Shown: positions 51,599-60,783 of the stretch, in pieces
Layout of the letters: every line of letters begins with the position of its first letter
Position numbering within the stretch: position 1 is the stretch's first letter
DNA from: Nostoc commune NIES-4072
GTDB taxonomy: Bacteria; Cyanobacteriota; Cyanobacteriia; Cyanobacteriales; Nostocaceae
Length of the DNA: 61,961 nt
Direction of reading: 5' to 3'
NCBI RefSeq assembly: GCF_003113895.1
Contig: NZ_BDUD01000001.1
Span: 2,696,217-2,758,177, forward strand
Notes under the pieces: generated by a model
Databases searched by the model: none
Seen by the model: the letters and a program-made list of their open reading frames with translations, nothing else
What the model was told of the DNA's origin: nothing
Position numbers and translations under genes: made by a program

Positions 51599-52204
51599 CT
51601 AGTCATTAATGGCATTGAGTAACACTTCCGATAGACTCAAATCTTCCATATCTTCCATAGTAATGGTGTCACAGATATCAAACTTAGCTCCAGCACTTTG
51701 GAGTTCATCGTCTAAGACTTTGAGAAAACGGGTAGCTTGGGGATCTGTGCCGACTTGAATGAAAGAAATAGCTAATTCTTCATCTCGCTCGATGCGGCGA
51801 GAAGTTTCAATAATTACCTTCATTACCGCTTTGCGATCGTCCGGTTCACCATCAGTAACCACTAAAATTGTTTCACCACTTGGCTTGGTTTGACCAGCTG
51901 CTTTGCGTTGAAGGTAATCATCAGTTGCATGTTTTAACACACCTGCTAAGTCAGTTGTACCAGAGGGGTCATTTTCTTGAAAAATTTGCGCTACCTTGCC
52001 AGATGTGACATTTTCGTATCGCTTAAATTTACCAGAAAATACATAAATAGTAATGCCGTCTGAGTCAAATTGCTCACACTTACTAGCTAAAGCTAAAGTA
52101 GATTCCTGTGCTGCAAACCATCTAGTTCTACCACCCTTTTGATCTTTGGTTGCCATGCTGCCACTTTTATCGATAATCAAGGTATAATCACGATTTTCTA
52201 GCAT
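51599..52204 (-). CDS. VWA-domain protein, TerY-like (copy 1)
   Basis: A 201-residue single-domain von Willebrand A protein. The metal-ion-dependent adhesion site is complete: DKSGSMAT near the N-terminus, a threonine in DPSGTTDLAGVL, and an aspartate in VVTDGEPDDRKAV. TerY-like proteins are linked to phage or stress resistance operons with ter genes. It is about 75% identical to the adjacent copy at 52391-52996. GGAG precedes the start. Neighbours on the same strand are a coiled-coil protein and a TerB-like gene further upstream. Confidence 0.9.
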   Translation of the reverse strand: MLENRDYTLIIDKSGSMATKDQKGGRTRWFAAQESTLALASKCEQFDSDGITIYVFSGKFKRYENVTSGKVAQIFQENDPSGTTDLAGVLKHATDDYLQRKAAGQTKPSGETILVVTDGEPDDRKAVMKVIIETSRRIERDEELAISFIQVGTDPQATRFLKVLDDELQSAGAKFDICDTITMEDMEDLSLSEVLLNAIND

Positions 52205-52390
52205 TATTTAATTCTCCAATTAAGAGTCAATCGATTTTGGATTTTAGATTTTAGATTAACCGTTAACCTAAAAGTAGGGTGTTGAAAATAATTTTGATAT
52301 TGGAATTTTCATAGTTGAAACTAGATTTAAATTTTAAATCCTTCAATTTAAAATCTAAAATTGGTTAGTGGACTATGGGCGATCAACACA

Positions 52391-52996
52391 TTAGTCAGTT
52401 ATTGCGTTCGTCAATACATCTACAAGGCTCATATCTTCTAAATCGTCTAAAGTAACCGTGTCACAAATATCAAATTTAGCGCCGACACTTTGCAACTGTT
52501 CGTCCAAAGCTTTGAGGAATTTAGTTGCTTGGACATCTGAACCGACTTGAATGATCGAAATTCCTAATTCTTCATCACGTTCCATCTGGCGAGTTGCATG
52601 AATGATCGTTTCAAATACAGCTTTGCGATCGTCTGGTTCACCATCGGTAATGACTAAAATTGTCTCTCCGTTTGCCTTGCTTTTACCGGCAGCTTTGCGT
52701 TGAAAGTAGTTATTGAGGGCATCCTGGAGTACAGCTGCTAAGTTTGTTGTTCCAGAAGGGTCATTTTCAAGAAATATTTGTGCGACTTTGGCTGAAGTGA
52801 CATCATCGTAGCGTTTAAATCTACCGGAAAACAAGTATACCGTAATGCCATCGGGGTCAAACTGTTCGGCCTTTCTTGCCAAAGCTAGAGTAGACTCTTG
52901 GGCTATATCCCATCTACTTCTACCACCCACTTGATCGGGTGTGGACATACTACCGCTTTTGTCAATAATTAATGTGTAATCGCGATCGCTCATCAT
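52391..52996 (-). CDS. VWA-domain protein, TerY-like (copy 2)
   Basis: A 201-residue tandem paralogue of the preceding gene with an intact adhesion site (DKSGSMST, DPSGTTNLAAVL, VITDGEPDDRKAV). Differences cluster in surface segments (DALNNYFQRKAAGKSKANGETI; MERDEELGISIIQ). The 186-base gap to copy 1 is AT-rich and contains repeated attttaaatc/tagattttaga words. The two could be subunits of one complex or a recent duplication diverging in specificity. Confidence 0.9.
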   Translation of the reverse strand: MMSDRDYTLIIDKSGSMSTPDQVGGRSRWDIAQESTLALARKAEQFDPDGITVYLFSGRFKRYDDVTSAKVAQIFLENDPSGTTNLAAVLQDALNNYFQRKAAGKSKANGETILVITDGEPDDRKAVFETIIHATRQMERDEELGISIIQVGSDVQATKFLKALDEQLQSVGAKFDICDTVTLDDLEDMSLVDVLTNAITD

Positions 52997-53117
52997 AATA
53001 TTCCTCTAATTGTTACCCTGTAGTTCTAGTCTAGTGTACGAATTTGACGATACCGTAAGCATTTTAAGGTTTCGTATCAATTTTGCTACTCAATAAAGCC
53101 GTGTCACAGTTGATAAA

Positions 53118-53210
53118 TGCGTTGGCGTAGCCCACACTTCTCTACGAGACGCTGCGCGTAGCTTGCTTCCACGTTCGCGTAGCATCCCGTAGGGAAGTGG
53201 TACGGTTGCG
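53118..53210. repeat. Composite dispersed repeat block
   Basis: gcgttggcgtagcccacact, tctctacgagacgctgcgcg, and cgttcgcgtagcatcccgta occur in series, each a common cyanobacterial dispersed repeat core. A related block is at 3036-3083. Confidence 0.6.
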
Positions 53211-53264
53211 CTCAGTGACCGCCGCATCTTTGAACAAAATCTTCCTAGTTTTGTAATTATTTTG

Positions 53265-54293
53265 TCAGCTAAATACCTCCACTTCTTGAGGAACCTTCAT
53301 TTGGTCGAGAATTCCCCAAATTTCTTGTAACATCGGCTCTAAGCCGGTGCGGGTAACTGCTGAAATCACAAATACCGGCGCGTAGGAGAGATGATTAAGC
53401 TGGGTGGCTAACGCCTGCAAATCCACAGTTTCCCGATCAACTGCATCAATTTTGTTCAGCGCCAAAATTTGCGGGCGTTCTGCTAAACCCCGTCCATAAG
53501 CTTTTAATTCTTCTTTAATTGTGTTGTAGTCTCTAACTACATCATCACTAGTGGCATCAATCAAGTGAAGTAGTACTCGTGTACGCTCAATATGTCGTAA
53601 GAAATCGTGTCCCAGCCCTGCACCGTGAGCCGCTCCCTCAATTAATCCGGGAATGTCGGCGAAAACAGTACCATCGCCAGTAGGTTTTTGCACTACACCC
53701 AAATTTGGGATGAGGGTAGTAAAAGGGTAGTCTGCGATTTTTGGACGTGCTGCTGATAAAGATGAAATTAGAGTGGATTTACCAGCATTTGGTAAGCCAA
53801 TAATCCCCACTTCTGCCAAAAGCTTCAACTCTAGGCGCAGCTGCTTTATTTCCCCTGGTAATCCTGGGAGAGCGTATTCTGGGGCGCGGTTACGGTTACT
53901 CAAGAAATGCTGATTTCCCAGTCCGCCTTTACCACCTTGGGCAATCAGCAAAGTCTGCTTAGGCTCAGTTAAATCGCCTAGCAATTCGCCAGTTTCAGCA
54001 TCATAAATGCTTGTACCACAGGGAACTTCGATGATTAAATCCTTTCCTCCTGCTCCAGTGCAGTTATTTGGCCCACCACGAACACCTTTTTCTGCCTGAA
54101 AGCGATGGTTATATCTGAAGTCCAGCAAGGTTTGCAGGTTTTCATCGGCAACGAAAAATACCGAACCGCCTTTTCCCCCATTACCACCAGAGGGGCCACC
54201 AGTTGGCACGTATTTTTCTCGCCGGAAGGCGACAATACCATCGCCGCCCTTACCAGCTTCAACTTCAATTTTTGCTTGGTCGATAAATTGCAT
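53265..54293 (-). CDS. obgE: GTPase ObgE/CgtA
   Basis: A 342-residue Obg GTPase, essential in most bacteria and involved in 50S ribosome maturation and stress signalling. The N-terminal glycine-rich Obg fold covers 1-158 ([35 protein letters not shown]). The G domain follows, with [10 protein letters not shown] (G1), DYPFTTL (G2), DIPGLIEGA (G3), LNKID (G4) and SAVTR (G5). The variable C-terminal domain is short, as in cyanobacteria. The start [14 protein letters not shown] is standard. Confidence 0.98.
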   Translation of the reverse strand: MQFIDQAKIEVEAGKGGDGIVAFRREKYVPTGGPSGGNGGKGGSVFFVADENLQTLLDFRYNHRFQAEKGVRGGPNNCTGAGGKDLIIEVPCGTSIYDAETGELLGDLTEPKQTLLIAQGGKGGLGNQHFLSNRNRAPEYALPGLPGEIKQLRLELKLLAEVGIIGLPNAGKSTLISSLSAARPKIADYPFTTLIPNLGVVQKPTGDGTVFADIPGLIEGAAHGAGLGHDFLRHIERTRVLLHLIDATSDDVVRDYNTIKEELKAYGRGLAERPQILALNKIDAVDRETVDLQALATQLNHLSYAPVFVISAVTRTGLEPMLQEIWGILDQMKVPQEVEVFS

Positions 54294-54304
54294 ATTTAAG
54301 TAAT

Positions 54305-54349
54305 AGTGAGGAGTTAGGAATTAGGAGTTAAAAATTATAACTCCTCACT
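54305..54349. terminator. Hairpin with heptameric repeats between obgE and the TerB-like gene
   Basis: agtgaggagtta (54305-54316) pairs with taactcctcact (54338-54349), with ggagtta heptamers in the loop region. It lies in the 67-base gap between two same-strand genes and could end the upstream transcript. Confidence 0.6.
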
Positions 54350-54360
54350 CTCCACTTTAA

Positions 54361-55038
54361 CTAAATATATGGTGAAACATCTTCACCACATTTATCTGCC
54401 AAATAAGAAAGGGCGCGGAAACGTAAACCCACCAGTTGCTCATACAAAGGGTTGATTTTACACATCGGCGGTATGTGGACAATCTTTCGTCCAAATAAAG
54501 TGACATCCCGCTCAAATGGACACTGGGAGGGAATCATTTTACACAAAAAGCGGGCTACTCTTGGGTCTTGGATATCTAGCTTATCAAGCCAGTCGCGCAA
54601 GGGGTGTAGTGCATCAATTTGATGCTTTGTAAGCTCAGTGCTGGCAATAGTGGGGGTAAGCTGTGGATGTTCTAGGGTGTGGCGCAGCGCTTCTAGTAAA
54701 TTCTCTGGCTGTTCTAAGGCTTGGCAAAACTGATGCAGAATTTGATCTTCACTGGGAGAATAAGTACCATCTGCGATCGCTACCATTATCGCTGTCCTTA
54801 AAAAATTTTCCGCAGCTGGTGTTGTACCTTTACCCAACACTGCGGCTAATTCTTCTGGCGTAATTACCTCTAGTGAGTCGAATTTAATCTTAGGAGCTAA
54901 TTCATTTTTGGTGATGCTGGCAATTAATTCCTGTTCTTGGGCATCAAAATTACCATCTGCCCAAGCAATAGTGAGCAGCCCACGCAACCAAGCGGCAATC
55001 TGTTTGTTGCTGTAGGGGGATTGAACGGTACTTGTCAT
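54361..55038 (-). CDS. TerB-like/Mo-dependent-nitrogenase-C-terminal domain protein
   Basis: The 225-residue protein has an N-terminal TerB-like helical region (LLTIAWADGNFDAQEQELIASI and IMVAIADGTYSPSEDQILHQFCQAL, each with the D-G-x-acidic pattern). The C-terminal domain HPLRDWLDKLDIQDPRVARFLCKMIPSQCPFERDVTLFGRKIVHIPPMCKINPLYEQLVGLRFRALSYLADKCGEDVSPYI is the so-called Mo-dependent nitrogenase C-terminal family, named from a database association and without proven nitrogenase function. The ATG at 55038 is preferred to the GTG at 55068. The upstream neighbour is MITE DNA. Confidence 0.82.
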   Translation of the reverse strand: MTSTVQSPYSNKQIAAWLRGLLTIAWADGNFDAQEQELIASITKNELAPKIKFDSLEVITPEELAAVLGKGTTPAAENFLRTAIMVAIADGTYSPSEDQILHQFCQALEQPENLLEALRHTLEHPQLTPTIASTELTKHQIDALHPLRDWLDKLDIQDPRVARFLCKMIPSQCPFERDVTLFGRKIVHIPPMCKINPLYEQLVGLRFRALSYLADKCGEDVSPYI

Positions 55039-55240
55039 AAACTCACGTCTCAAGCTTTCCTCAGTCACTACTAAGCTACCCTACCCAGCGACTCGGAAGA
55101 TAGTAAGACAATATAGAAAAATCGTATCGGCTCAATAAGTAGGGGGAGCAGTTATTCTAGCTGCCAGGACAAGCCCAAGGAGAGAAAAGAAGATTTTTCG
55201 AGAATAATAGTTTCCAAAGATGGAATATTTCCAACCTGAT

Positions 55241-55333
55241 TAGGACTTACGCACACTCTACGAATTCTCGGCGCTCTTGGCGTCTTGGCGGTTCGAGAAA
55301 TTAAGCTTTTTAGCAATTTTTGCGTAAGTCCTA
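55241..55333. mobile_element. 93-bp MITE with TAGGACTTACGCA ends
   Basis: Perfect 13-bp terminal inverted repeats (taggacttacgca / tgcgtaagtccta) flanked by the direct repeat CTGAT (55236-55240 and 55334-55338), a 5-bp target duplication. The interior cggcgctcttggcgtcttgg is common in Nostoc genomes. It lies in the 372-base gap between the TerB-like gene and the BNR fragment; the remainder of that gap holds nothing recognised. Confidence 0.9.
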
Positions 55334-55440
55334 CTGATGTACAACTAAATACAGTTTCTTGGGGTAATGGAGTTTTTTATTTTGACGACAAATCAGGATA
55401 GACTAATCCCCAAAACGCCTAACCTTCAGTGGATTTAGGC

Positions 55441-55725
55441 TTAGGGGTAGGAGAATTTGAGGATAAGATTGGCGCTGACGGCGTAACCGTAGCAGTGGTC
55501 GGGAAAGGCCACTCCGGTGAGGTTGGTAGTGGCTGGACTACCTCCTGGATGCGGTTGGGCCGCCCAGGTGAGGCCGCCGTTGGTGGTTGCCAGGATGGTG
55601 TCCTCGGTTCCGACCACCCAACCTGTCTGGGCATCGACGAACGACACTCCAAGGAAGATGGTGGTGTCTGACAAGGGAGCGAAGGGGAGTGGGGAAAATG
55701 AGGCCACGACGGTAAGCACAAACAA
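55441..55725 (-). pseudogene. GC-rich BNR/Ycf48-type beta-propeller fragment
   Basis: A 94-residue frame encoding about two propeller blades: IFLGVSFVDAQTGWVVGTEDTILATTNGGLTWAAQPHPGG, then TNLTGVAFPDHCYGYAV. This resembles photosystem II assembly factor Ycf48/HCF136 and other BNR repeat proteins, which have 300 or more residues. Base composition over 55480-55690 is visibly GC-richer than the flanks, with codons unlike the neighbours. It is probably a laterally acquired or non-native fragment; no normal start or end is evident. Confidence 0.6.
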
Positions 55726-55980
55726 GAGAGGCTCTCTACTTTAAAAGATTCTGCGGCTGGAAAATCATGCTCACCTTGGGAAGGTGGGAGTAAGACCAAT
55801 ACCTATTTATAAGATGAGGTTAAATGAAATATACCTTTCTCTCTTTCGACTAAATGTTAAGATTTATGCAGATAAATATACACGCACAAGGGTAGCGACG
55901 AATCACTTGTTTTGATGCTGATAGGAGTCAATTGACTATTACTAAAAACTAAAACAATCATTCTAATTAAGGTATACATA

Positions 55981-57081
55981 ATGTTTTTATTTGGCATTGA
56001 GCATGAAGTCGCTTTTCTAAATAAAGAAGGAAAGTTTGCTGATTTTTCCCACACCAAATTTGCTGATTTCAATCAGATTATTGAAAAGCTACCTATATAC
56101 CCCAGCGACTATCCTCAACTACGCGTCGGGGATGCGGGTATTAAGATGAAGAGATGGTATATTGAGGGATTTGAAAGATTTGCAGATTCCGACAAGGTGA
56201 TAGACTGTCATGCTAAAGGTATTGAAATTAGAACGACTATACATTCTAATATTCAAGGTGCTATTACTGAATTATCAGAAAGTTTTCACTTACTACGCGA
56301 GGTTGCTGCGAACTTTGGTTTCTCACCAGTTTTAGTCAGCTTTAATCCATACAATCCGGTTTTTGAGCCTCATCCCCCATTAAACGATTACGAAATTAAA
56401 GAGCTACAGGCTTATCCTGAGGAACAAACTGCTAATATTCACATGGTATCTTATGGGCCAGATTTAAATATTTCAGTGACAAATCTGCCTACTGAAGATG
56501 TGATTGATATTGGCAGAAAGTTAAATTATTACAGTCCTTATATCGTTCCTTTTAGTTATAGTTCCCCTTTTTATAAGGGAGGTTTATGGGATGGTTTATC
56601 GGTACGAACATTTATCAGAACCGGAAAAAGAGCAGCAGCCCTAGTTTTTATTGAGAAACAAGAACAACTGATTAATAGCATACCTTCCTTAACAAAAATT
56701 GCCCGCATTCCGGCGGAAGTGGGACGCATTGAATTTAAGGCTTGTGATAGCTGTGATGACTTTTCGCTCTATGCAGCTTTGCTAACATTATTGAAAGGTT
56801 TGGTGTTAGATGAAACTTTGCTGGGTAGAGCAACTGTACCCGATGCAATGTTACACCAAGTTTCTGCAAAAGAAGGGTTTGACAATGAGGATATTTTTGG
56901 GAATGCGGCAAAAGTATTGCAAGCAGCCCAAGTTGCTTTAGGAGATGACCCAGATGTTCATTATTTAATGCCGTTAAAAGAAATGCTGGCAAAGCGAAAA
57001 ACAAGATCCCATGAATTAATAGAAATGTTCCATCGTGTAAGTTCAATAGAAGAGGTAATAAGACAGACTTATCAAGTTTAA
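55981..57081 (+). CDS. Glutamate-cysteine ligase-like (GCS2-type) protein
   Basis: A 366-residue protein beginning MFLFGIEHEVAFLNKEGKFADF, where GIEHEVAF resembles the glutamate-binding E-x-E motif of carboxylate-amine ligases. Further landmarks are KGIEIRTTIHSNIQGAITELSESFHLL, IHMVSYGPDLNISV, and RIPAEVGRIEFKACDSCDDFSLYAALLTLLKGLVL. The family joins amino acids through ATP-activated carboxylates; gamma-glutamylcysteine synthesis is possible, but the cyanobacterial GshA proper differs. The start lies at the conserved opening. Confidence 0.7.
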   Translation: MFLFGIEHEVAFLNKEGKFADFSHTKFADFNQIIEKLPIYPSDYPQLRVGDAGIKMKRWYIEGFERFADSDKVIDCHAKGIEIRTTIHSNIQGAITELSESFHLLREVAANFGFSPVLVSFNPYNPVFEPHPPLNDYEIKELQAYPEEQTANIHMVSYGPDLNISVTNLPTEDVIDIGRKLNYYSPYIVPFSYSSPFYKGGLWDGLSVRTFIRTGKRAAALVFIEKQEQLINSIPSLTKIARIPAEVGRIEFKACDSCDDFSLYAALLTLLKGLVLDETLLGRATVPDAMLHQVSAKEGFDNEDIFGNAAKVLQAAQVALGDDPDVHYLMPLKEMLAKRKTRSHELIEMFHRVSSIEEVIRQTYQV

Positions 57082-57674
57082 AATAAATTGAGAATGGGAT
57101 GTTTGAAAAGTTATTCAGGTTGTCTGCAATTGCTAAAAGTGGCGTCAAGCGCAGTGGCAATTTTTACAAAACCTCACTTGTAAGCGAAATACGATGCCTA
57201 CGGTGCGCTACGCGTGTGCTGATTGCTTTACATCTTATAACAGGTATTAACTCTCCTTGTCTCAAAAGGTGAATTTCTACCAAGTTAGTTGCAGAAAGCA
57301 AACTGTATTAATAAGTCGATATACCTGGAGACTGATTTTATTATAACTAAAGATAGAGTAAATTTCATTCTAGAGATTGATGCAGGCATTAGCATTTTCA
57401 AAGTACAAGTAGAAACAGGGAACCTTGAAAGAAGATTGTCAATATAAAAACGTAATGATTTTGCTAAAGAATTAAGGTGGTATTTGCTTATTATCCCTTA
57501 ACTAGTTCAATGCAGAAATCCTAAGACAATCTCTTCGTCAGGTTCGCTTATAAAGAACTTTCAGATTGAAAGGTAGCTGGCTGTTTTTATTATTGCTTTT
57601 TACCAAGTAAAATTTGATCTGCCGCTATTTCAGTGAAAGTTCAGCGTTGTTAAAGCTGTTATCGAGGATTTTAA
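57082..57674. other. Non-coding interval upstream of the stress block
   Basis: 593 bases without a gene. It holds a small dispersed repeat at 57193-57218 (gatgcctacggtgcgctacg...). The rest is AT-rich, likely including the promoter of the downstream low-temperature-induced-like gene. Nothing else was recognised. Confidence 0.5.
57193..57218. repeat. Small dispersed repeat, divergent copy
   Basis: gatgcctacggtgcgctacg followed by cgtgtg. Matches the family at 37241-37267 over its left two-thirds. Confidence 0.55.
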
Positions 57675-58025
57675 ATGAAAATTATTGCTTCTGTCTTAAG
57701 TCCAGTACGCTTCCTAGTTGTGGCTTTTACTTGCGCCTTACTCTTGTTATCTAGTGCTTTTCCTGCTTTTGCGATCGATAGCTACCAAAGTGACCCTGAG
57801 GAAGCTACTACACAATTGCTTGACATTCAGGCCAAAACTGACGAAGCCGGTAAAGCACCACCAATAGGATTGAGAAAGACTCAAAAAGAAACCAACGAAG
57901 GACTTAATGAGGTTCAGGGAGCTGCTGATATTGACAAGCAGAAGCGTCCAGAAAATTCCCAAGCTGCAACCTCAGTGGAAGAAAATATAAAGAATGTATT
58001 GGAGAAAGTTACAGGTAAGAAGTAA
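57675..58025 (+). CDS. Exported low-temperature-induced-like protein
   Basis: A 116-residue precursor with a clear signal peptide (FLVVAFTCALLLLSSAFPAFA, cleavage likely after residue 33), leaving an ~83-residue hydrophilic, helix-prone protein: TQLLDIQAKTDEAGKAPPIGLRKTQKETNEGLNEVQGAADIDKQKRPENSQAATSVEENIKNVLEKVTGKK. I recall this pattern from cyanobacterial proteins labelled low-temperature-induced, but molecular function is unknown. It is followed by a terminator and lies in a block with dps, ChaB and CsbD genes, supporting a stress role. Confidence 0.7.
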   Translation: MKIIASVLSPVRFLVVAFTCALLLLSSAFPAFAIDSYQSDPEEATTQLLDIQAKTDEAGKAPPIGLRKTQKETNEGLNEVQGAADIDKQKRPENSQAATSVEENIKNVLEKVTGKK

Positions 58026-58050
58026 ATTAATTACTCTGGTAATTTTTCGG

Positions 58051-58090
58051 TAGTAATGGGTGATTGCGTAAATGCAGTTACCCATTACTA
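58051..58090 (+). terminator. Hairpin terminator after the low-temperature-induced-like gene
   Basis: tagtaatgggt (58051-58061) pairs with acccattacta (58080-58090), an 11-bp stem 25 bases after the stop codon, without a strong T tract. Confidence 0.6.
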
Positions 58091-58173
58091 ATTAGTATTG
58101 TTCACCTAACGGCTACAATTTAATTATAAAAATATGTTCAACCTTGAGTATCTATGGTGAAATTGGGTTTGCA

Positions 58174-58327
58174 TATAGGATTACTATTTGATTTTTGAAT
58201 GGAATTAGGTATTGTAGAGTGTGTTAGAACAGAGTTCGTAACGCACTATTATCAAGGGTTTGATGCCGTACTCTCCGTGCTAACACATCCTACAGATATT
58301 TTCTCCAAATCAAACCGGATTCCTATA
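58174..58327. mobile_element. MITE, TATAGGA family copy 3 (subfamily B)
   Basis: A 154-bp element identical to the copy at 61099-61252 and in the same orientation. It contains a spurious 63-codon open frame. The two copies bracket the dps-ChaB block. Confidence 0.95.
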
Positions 58328-58888
58328 GTTTTAAGCTGTTACGCAAATAAGATTGGATATTTACTCGTGAGGGTTGTCATTAGTCATTAGTCATTTGTAT
58401 TTCAAAGGACAATATTAACGATTGCAATGTACAATTCTTTTCGCGCATCAGCTTAATTAAAGATATTTTAATTGGTAACTATATTTAGTATATTTTATTA
58501 TTATAGCCAAAAAATCAAGGTTCTTCAGTACTTGTTATGCTAAAAACGTCTATAAATTAGCTCATATCCCTTGCTTGGCAATAGATACAGCTTTTAATAT
58601 TAACGTTTGAGATTTTGGGATAAAATCCAGATTTTAACTGCCTGAAACCCTTGATTTTAAAGGAAAATTCCTAATTTGAGTTTGAAGTTTAGCATAACAC
58701 CTACGGAAGAGCCAAAATCAATAAAGGTCGCTAATTACTAGAATATTGGCTTAACACTACCTATTAAGGCATAGGCATAGTAAAGAATTTAGTAATTAAT
58801 TTCAGCCGACAATGTTACCTTTGGTTGATGTGGAATATATCAGAATTTTGAGAAATTAGTGAATAAGTTTGCTTAGGGATGGAAAACA
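58328..58888. other. Non-coding interval upstream of dps
   Basis: 561 AT-rich bases between a MITE and dps. No gene was recognised. It is expected to contain the dps promoter and a long leader; no operator could be assigned by eye. Confidence 0.5.
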
Positions 58889-59428
58889 ATGCGTTCGATA
58901 AACATTGGTTTGACTGAAGAACAGCGTCAAGGTGTAATTAATCTGTTAAATCAAGATTTGGCAGATGCTTATCTACTGTTGGTGAAAACCAAAAAGTATC
59001 ACTGGGATGTCGTTGGGCCTCAGTTCCGCTCTTTGCACCAGCTTTGGGAAGAACACTACGAAAAGCTGACTCTAAATATTGATGCTTTGGCAGAGCGGAT
59101 TCGTGCTTTGGGCGGTTATCCAGTTGGCACATTGGAAGGATTTCTCAAGATTGCTACCCTCAAGGAACATGCTGGTAATGTTCCCACAGCTACGGGGATG
59201 GTATCTAATCTAGTGAATGATCATGAGCAAGTTATTCGGAACTTAAGAGACCATGTAGATCAGTCTGGTGATCAGTTCCACGATCAAGGAACTGCTGACT
59301 TTCTGACTGGACTGATGGAACAGCATGAGGAAATGGCTTGGATGTTACGTTCATTCATTGAAGGTGAAGCACTAGGCCCAGATGGAAAACAACCAGCAGA
59401 AGGGGCCAAGACTCCTGTAGGTGTGTAG
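58889..59428 (+). CDS. dps: Dps-family DNA-protection/ferritin protein
   Basis: A 179-residue Dps protein, assembling as a 12-mer that oxidises and stores iron and protects DNA from peroxide. The ferroxidase-site residues are visible in TKKYHWDVVGPQFRSLHQLWEEHYEKLTLNIDALAERIRALGG (histidine, aspartate, glutamate). The C-terminal helix ends MEQHEEMAWMLRSFIEG. The extended C-terminal tail (PDGKQPAEGAKTPVGV) is polar. A good GGA-containing leader (taggga) precedes the ATG. It lies upstream of a ChaB gene in a stress cluster. Confidence 0.95.
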   Translation: MRSINIGLTEEQRQGVINLLNQDLADAYLLLVKTKKYHWDVVGPQFRSLHQLWEEHYEKLTLNIDALAERIRALGGYPVGTLEGFLKIATLKEHAGNVPTATGMVSNLVNDHEQVIRNLRDHVDQSGDQFHDQGTADFLTGLMEQHEEMAWMLRSFIEGEALGPDGKQPAEGAKTPVGV

Positions 59429-59466
59429 TTCATAACGTCTGAGTAGAGGATGATTGTCTGTGAAAC

Positions 59467-59501
59467 CAGTTAGAAGGAGGATTGATTTCTCCTTCTAACT
59501 G
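59467..59501 (+). terminator. 13-bp hairpin after dps
   Basis: cagttagaaggag (59467-59479) and ctccttctaactg (59489-59501) form a perfect stem with a 9-base loop, 38 bases after the dps stop. There is no T tract, so it may stabilise the dps mRNA instead of ending it fully. Confidence 0.7.
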
Positions 59502-59589
59502 CTGTGAAGGAATTAATCTGCCTGCATCTACTTATTCACCATATTCATTGCAAAAACAAGATAATCCAAACCAAACAGGGGGTTTTTAA

Positions 59590-60357
59590 GTGTCAGAAGT
59601 ATATAAAGCAGAACGGACTATTTCTGCTGTATTTAAAGAACAGAAGCAAATTGATGATGTGATTCGGCGGTTGCTAGACAGGAGTGTGCCTAGAGATCAT
59701 ATTTCGGTCATGGGTAGAAATTTCCAGTCCGAAACTAGAATCGCTGGCTTTATTAGTAAAAAAGATGTAATTTTGGGAGGTTTGAGAACAGGGGCAGTTT
59801 TTGGTTCCTTGTTTGGTTCCTTTCTCAGCTTGCTCACGGGTGTAGGCGTACTGTTTATTCCCTTTGTCGGCCCAATTGTGGCAGCAGGGCCTATTGGTGC
59901 AGTGCTGTTAGGGGCTGCTAGTGGAGCGATCGCAGGTAGTGCAGGTGCTGGTTTAGTATCGGTTCTAACTACTTTAGGAATGCCAGAAGAGAAAGCGGCT
60001 ATTTACCAAACCCGTTTACAAGCTGGCGAGTTCTTGGTAATGGCAGAAGTTCCGAGCGATCGCGCTGGCGAATTTCAGTTGTTGCTCGAAAGTGCTGGTG
60101 GCGAAGAAATTCACACAATTGAAAAAACCTTTGCTCGTCCTTGTCCTGGACAATGCAACAGTCCAGAAGACTTGTCTCCTGAAGTTCGCGCTCATCTTTC
60201 TGATGAAGCTCAACGCACCTTCATTGAGCGCTATAACACTGTCTTCAATGAGAAAAATGACGAGTTCACTGCTGAACAAGCCGCTTGGGAGTCTGTTCAT
60301 CAGCAATATGATGAAGATGAAAACGGCGTTTGGTCAAAAGCTAAGGTTAAAGCTTAA
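59590..60357 (+). CDS. ChaB-domain protein with general-stress N-terminal region
   Basis: A 255-residue two-part protein. The N-terminal ~170 residues start with a ferredoxin-like [35 protein letters not shown], followed by glycine-rich hydrophobic segments ([53 protein letters not shown]), as in general stress/YflT-like membrane-associated proteins. The C-terminal ~60 residues are a ChaB domain ([48 protein letters not shown]). The start is the GTG at 59590, eight bases after CAGGGGG. It probably responds to stress with dps. Confidence 0.88.
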   Translation: MSEVYKAERTISAVFKEQKQIDDVIRRLLDRSVPRDHISVMGRNFQSETRIAGFISKKDVILGGLRTGAVFGSLFGSFLSLLTGVGVLFIPFVGPIVAAGPIGAVLLGAASGAIAGSAGAGLVSVLTTLGMPEEKAAIYQTRLQAGEFLVMAEVPSDRAGEFQLLLESAGGEEIHTIEKTFARPCPGQCNSPEDLSPEVRAHLSDEAQRTFIERYNTVFNEKNDEFTAEQAAWESVHQQYDEDENGVWSKAKVKA

Positions 60358-60417
60358 AGACTTCCAAAAAATAAATACTTAAGTTACAAATAGCCTAACT
60401 GTTGGCTAACTCACCCA

Positions 60418-60537
60418 CCTTGAACTTTAGTTCAAGGCTAATAGCAAAAGTCTACTCAAGTAGACTAAAGATTTTTGGTGTTGCTGAATTGAAGTATGAA
60501 TCTGGATGTAGAGACGTAGCACTGCTACGTCTCTACA
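60418..60537. repeat. Three palindromes in 120 bases
   Basis: ccttgaact-tt-agttcaagg (60418-60437), agtctact-ca-agtagact (60449-60466) and the perfect 31-base palindrome tgtagagacgtagca-c-tgctacg... (60507-60537). The third is the same family as 38149-38179. They lie in the 426-base gap after the ChaB gene, which otherwise holds nothing recognised. Confidence 0.85.
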
Positions 60538-60783
60538 AGGATTTTGGTATTATGCAAAATTATTTTCATACATGAAATCAGCAACGCCAGATTTTGGATA
60601 TATATTTAGTCATCTTCATATCTGACTTTTCCCGTTAAGTCATGAAACAACGAAGCAGCAGGAGTTTCAGACTATAGTATATTCTCAATAACTTAATATT
60701 AGTGACAATAAATCACGAGAGAATAGGGCTTTGAGCTAGGGGTATAGTAAGCGATCGCTCAATCAAGGAGATAACGGGAAAAG

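Noticed and set aside
55429..55799. Overlapping GC-rich frames on both strands at 55429-55799
   Set aside because: High GC makes several frames open; only the frame with BNR/Ycf48-type motifs was kept.
58199..58390. 63-residue open frame
   Set aside because: It lies almost wholly inside a MITE and is repeated as a non-coding element elsewhere.
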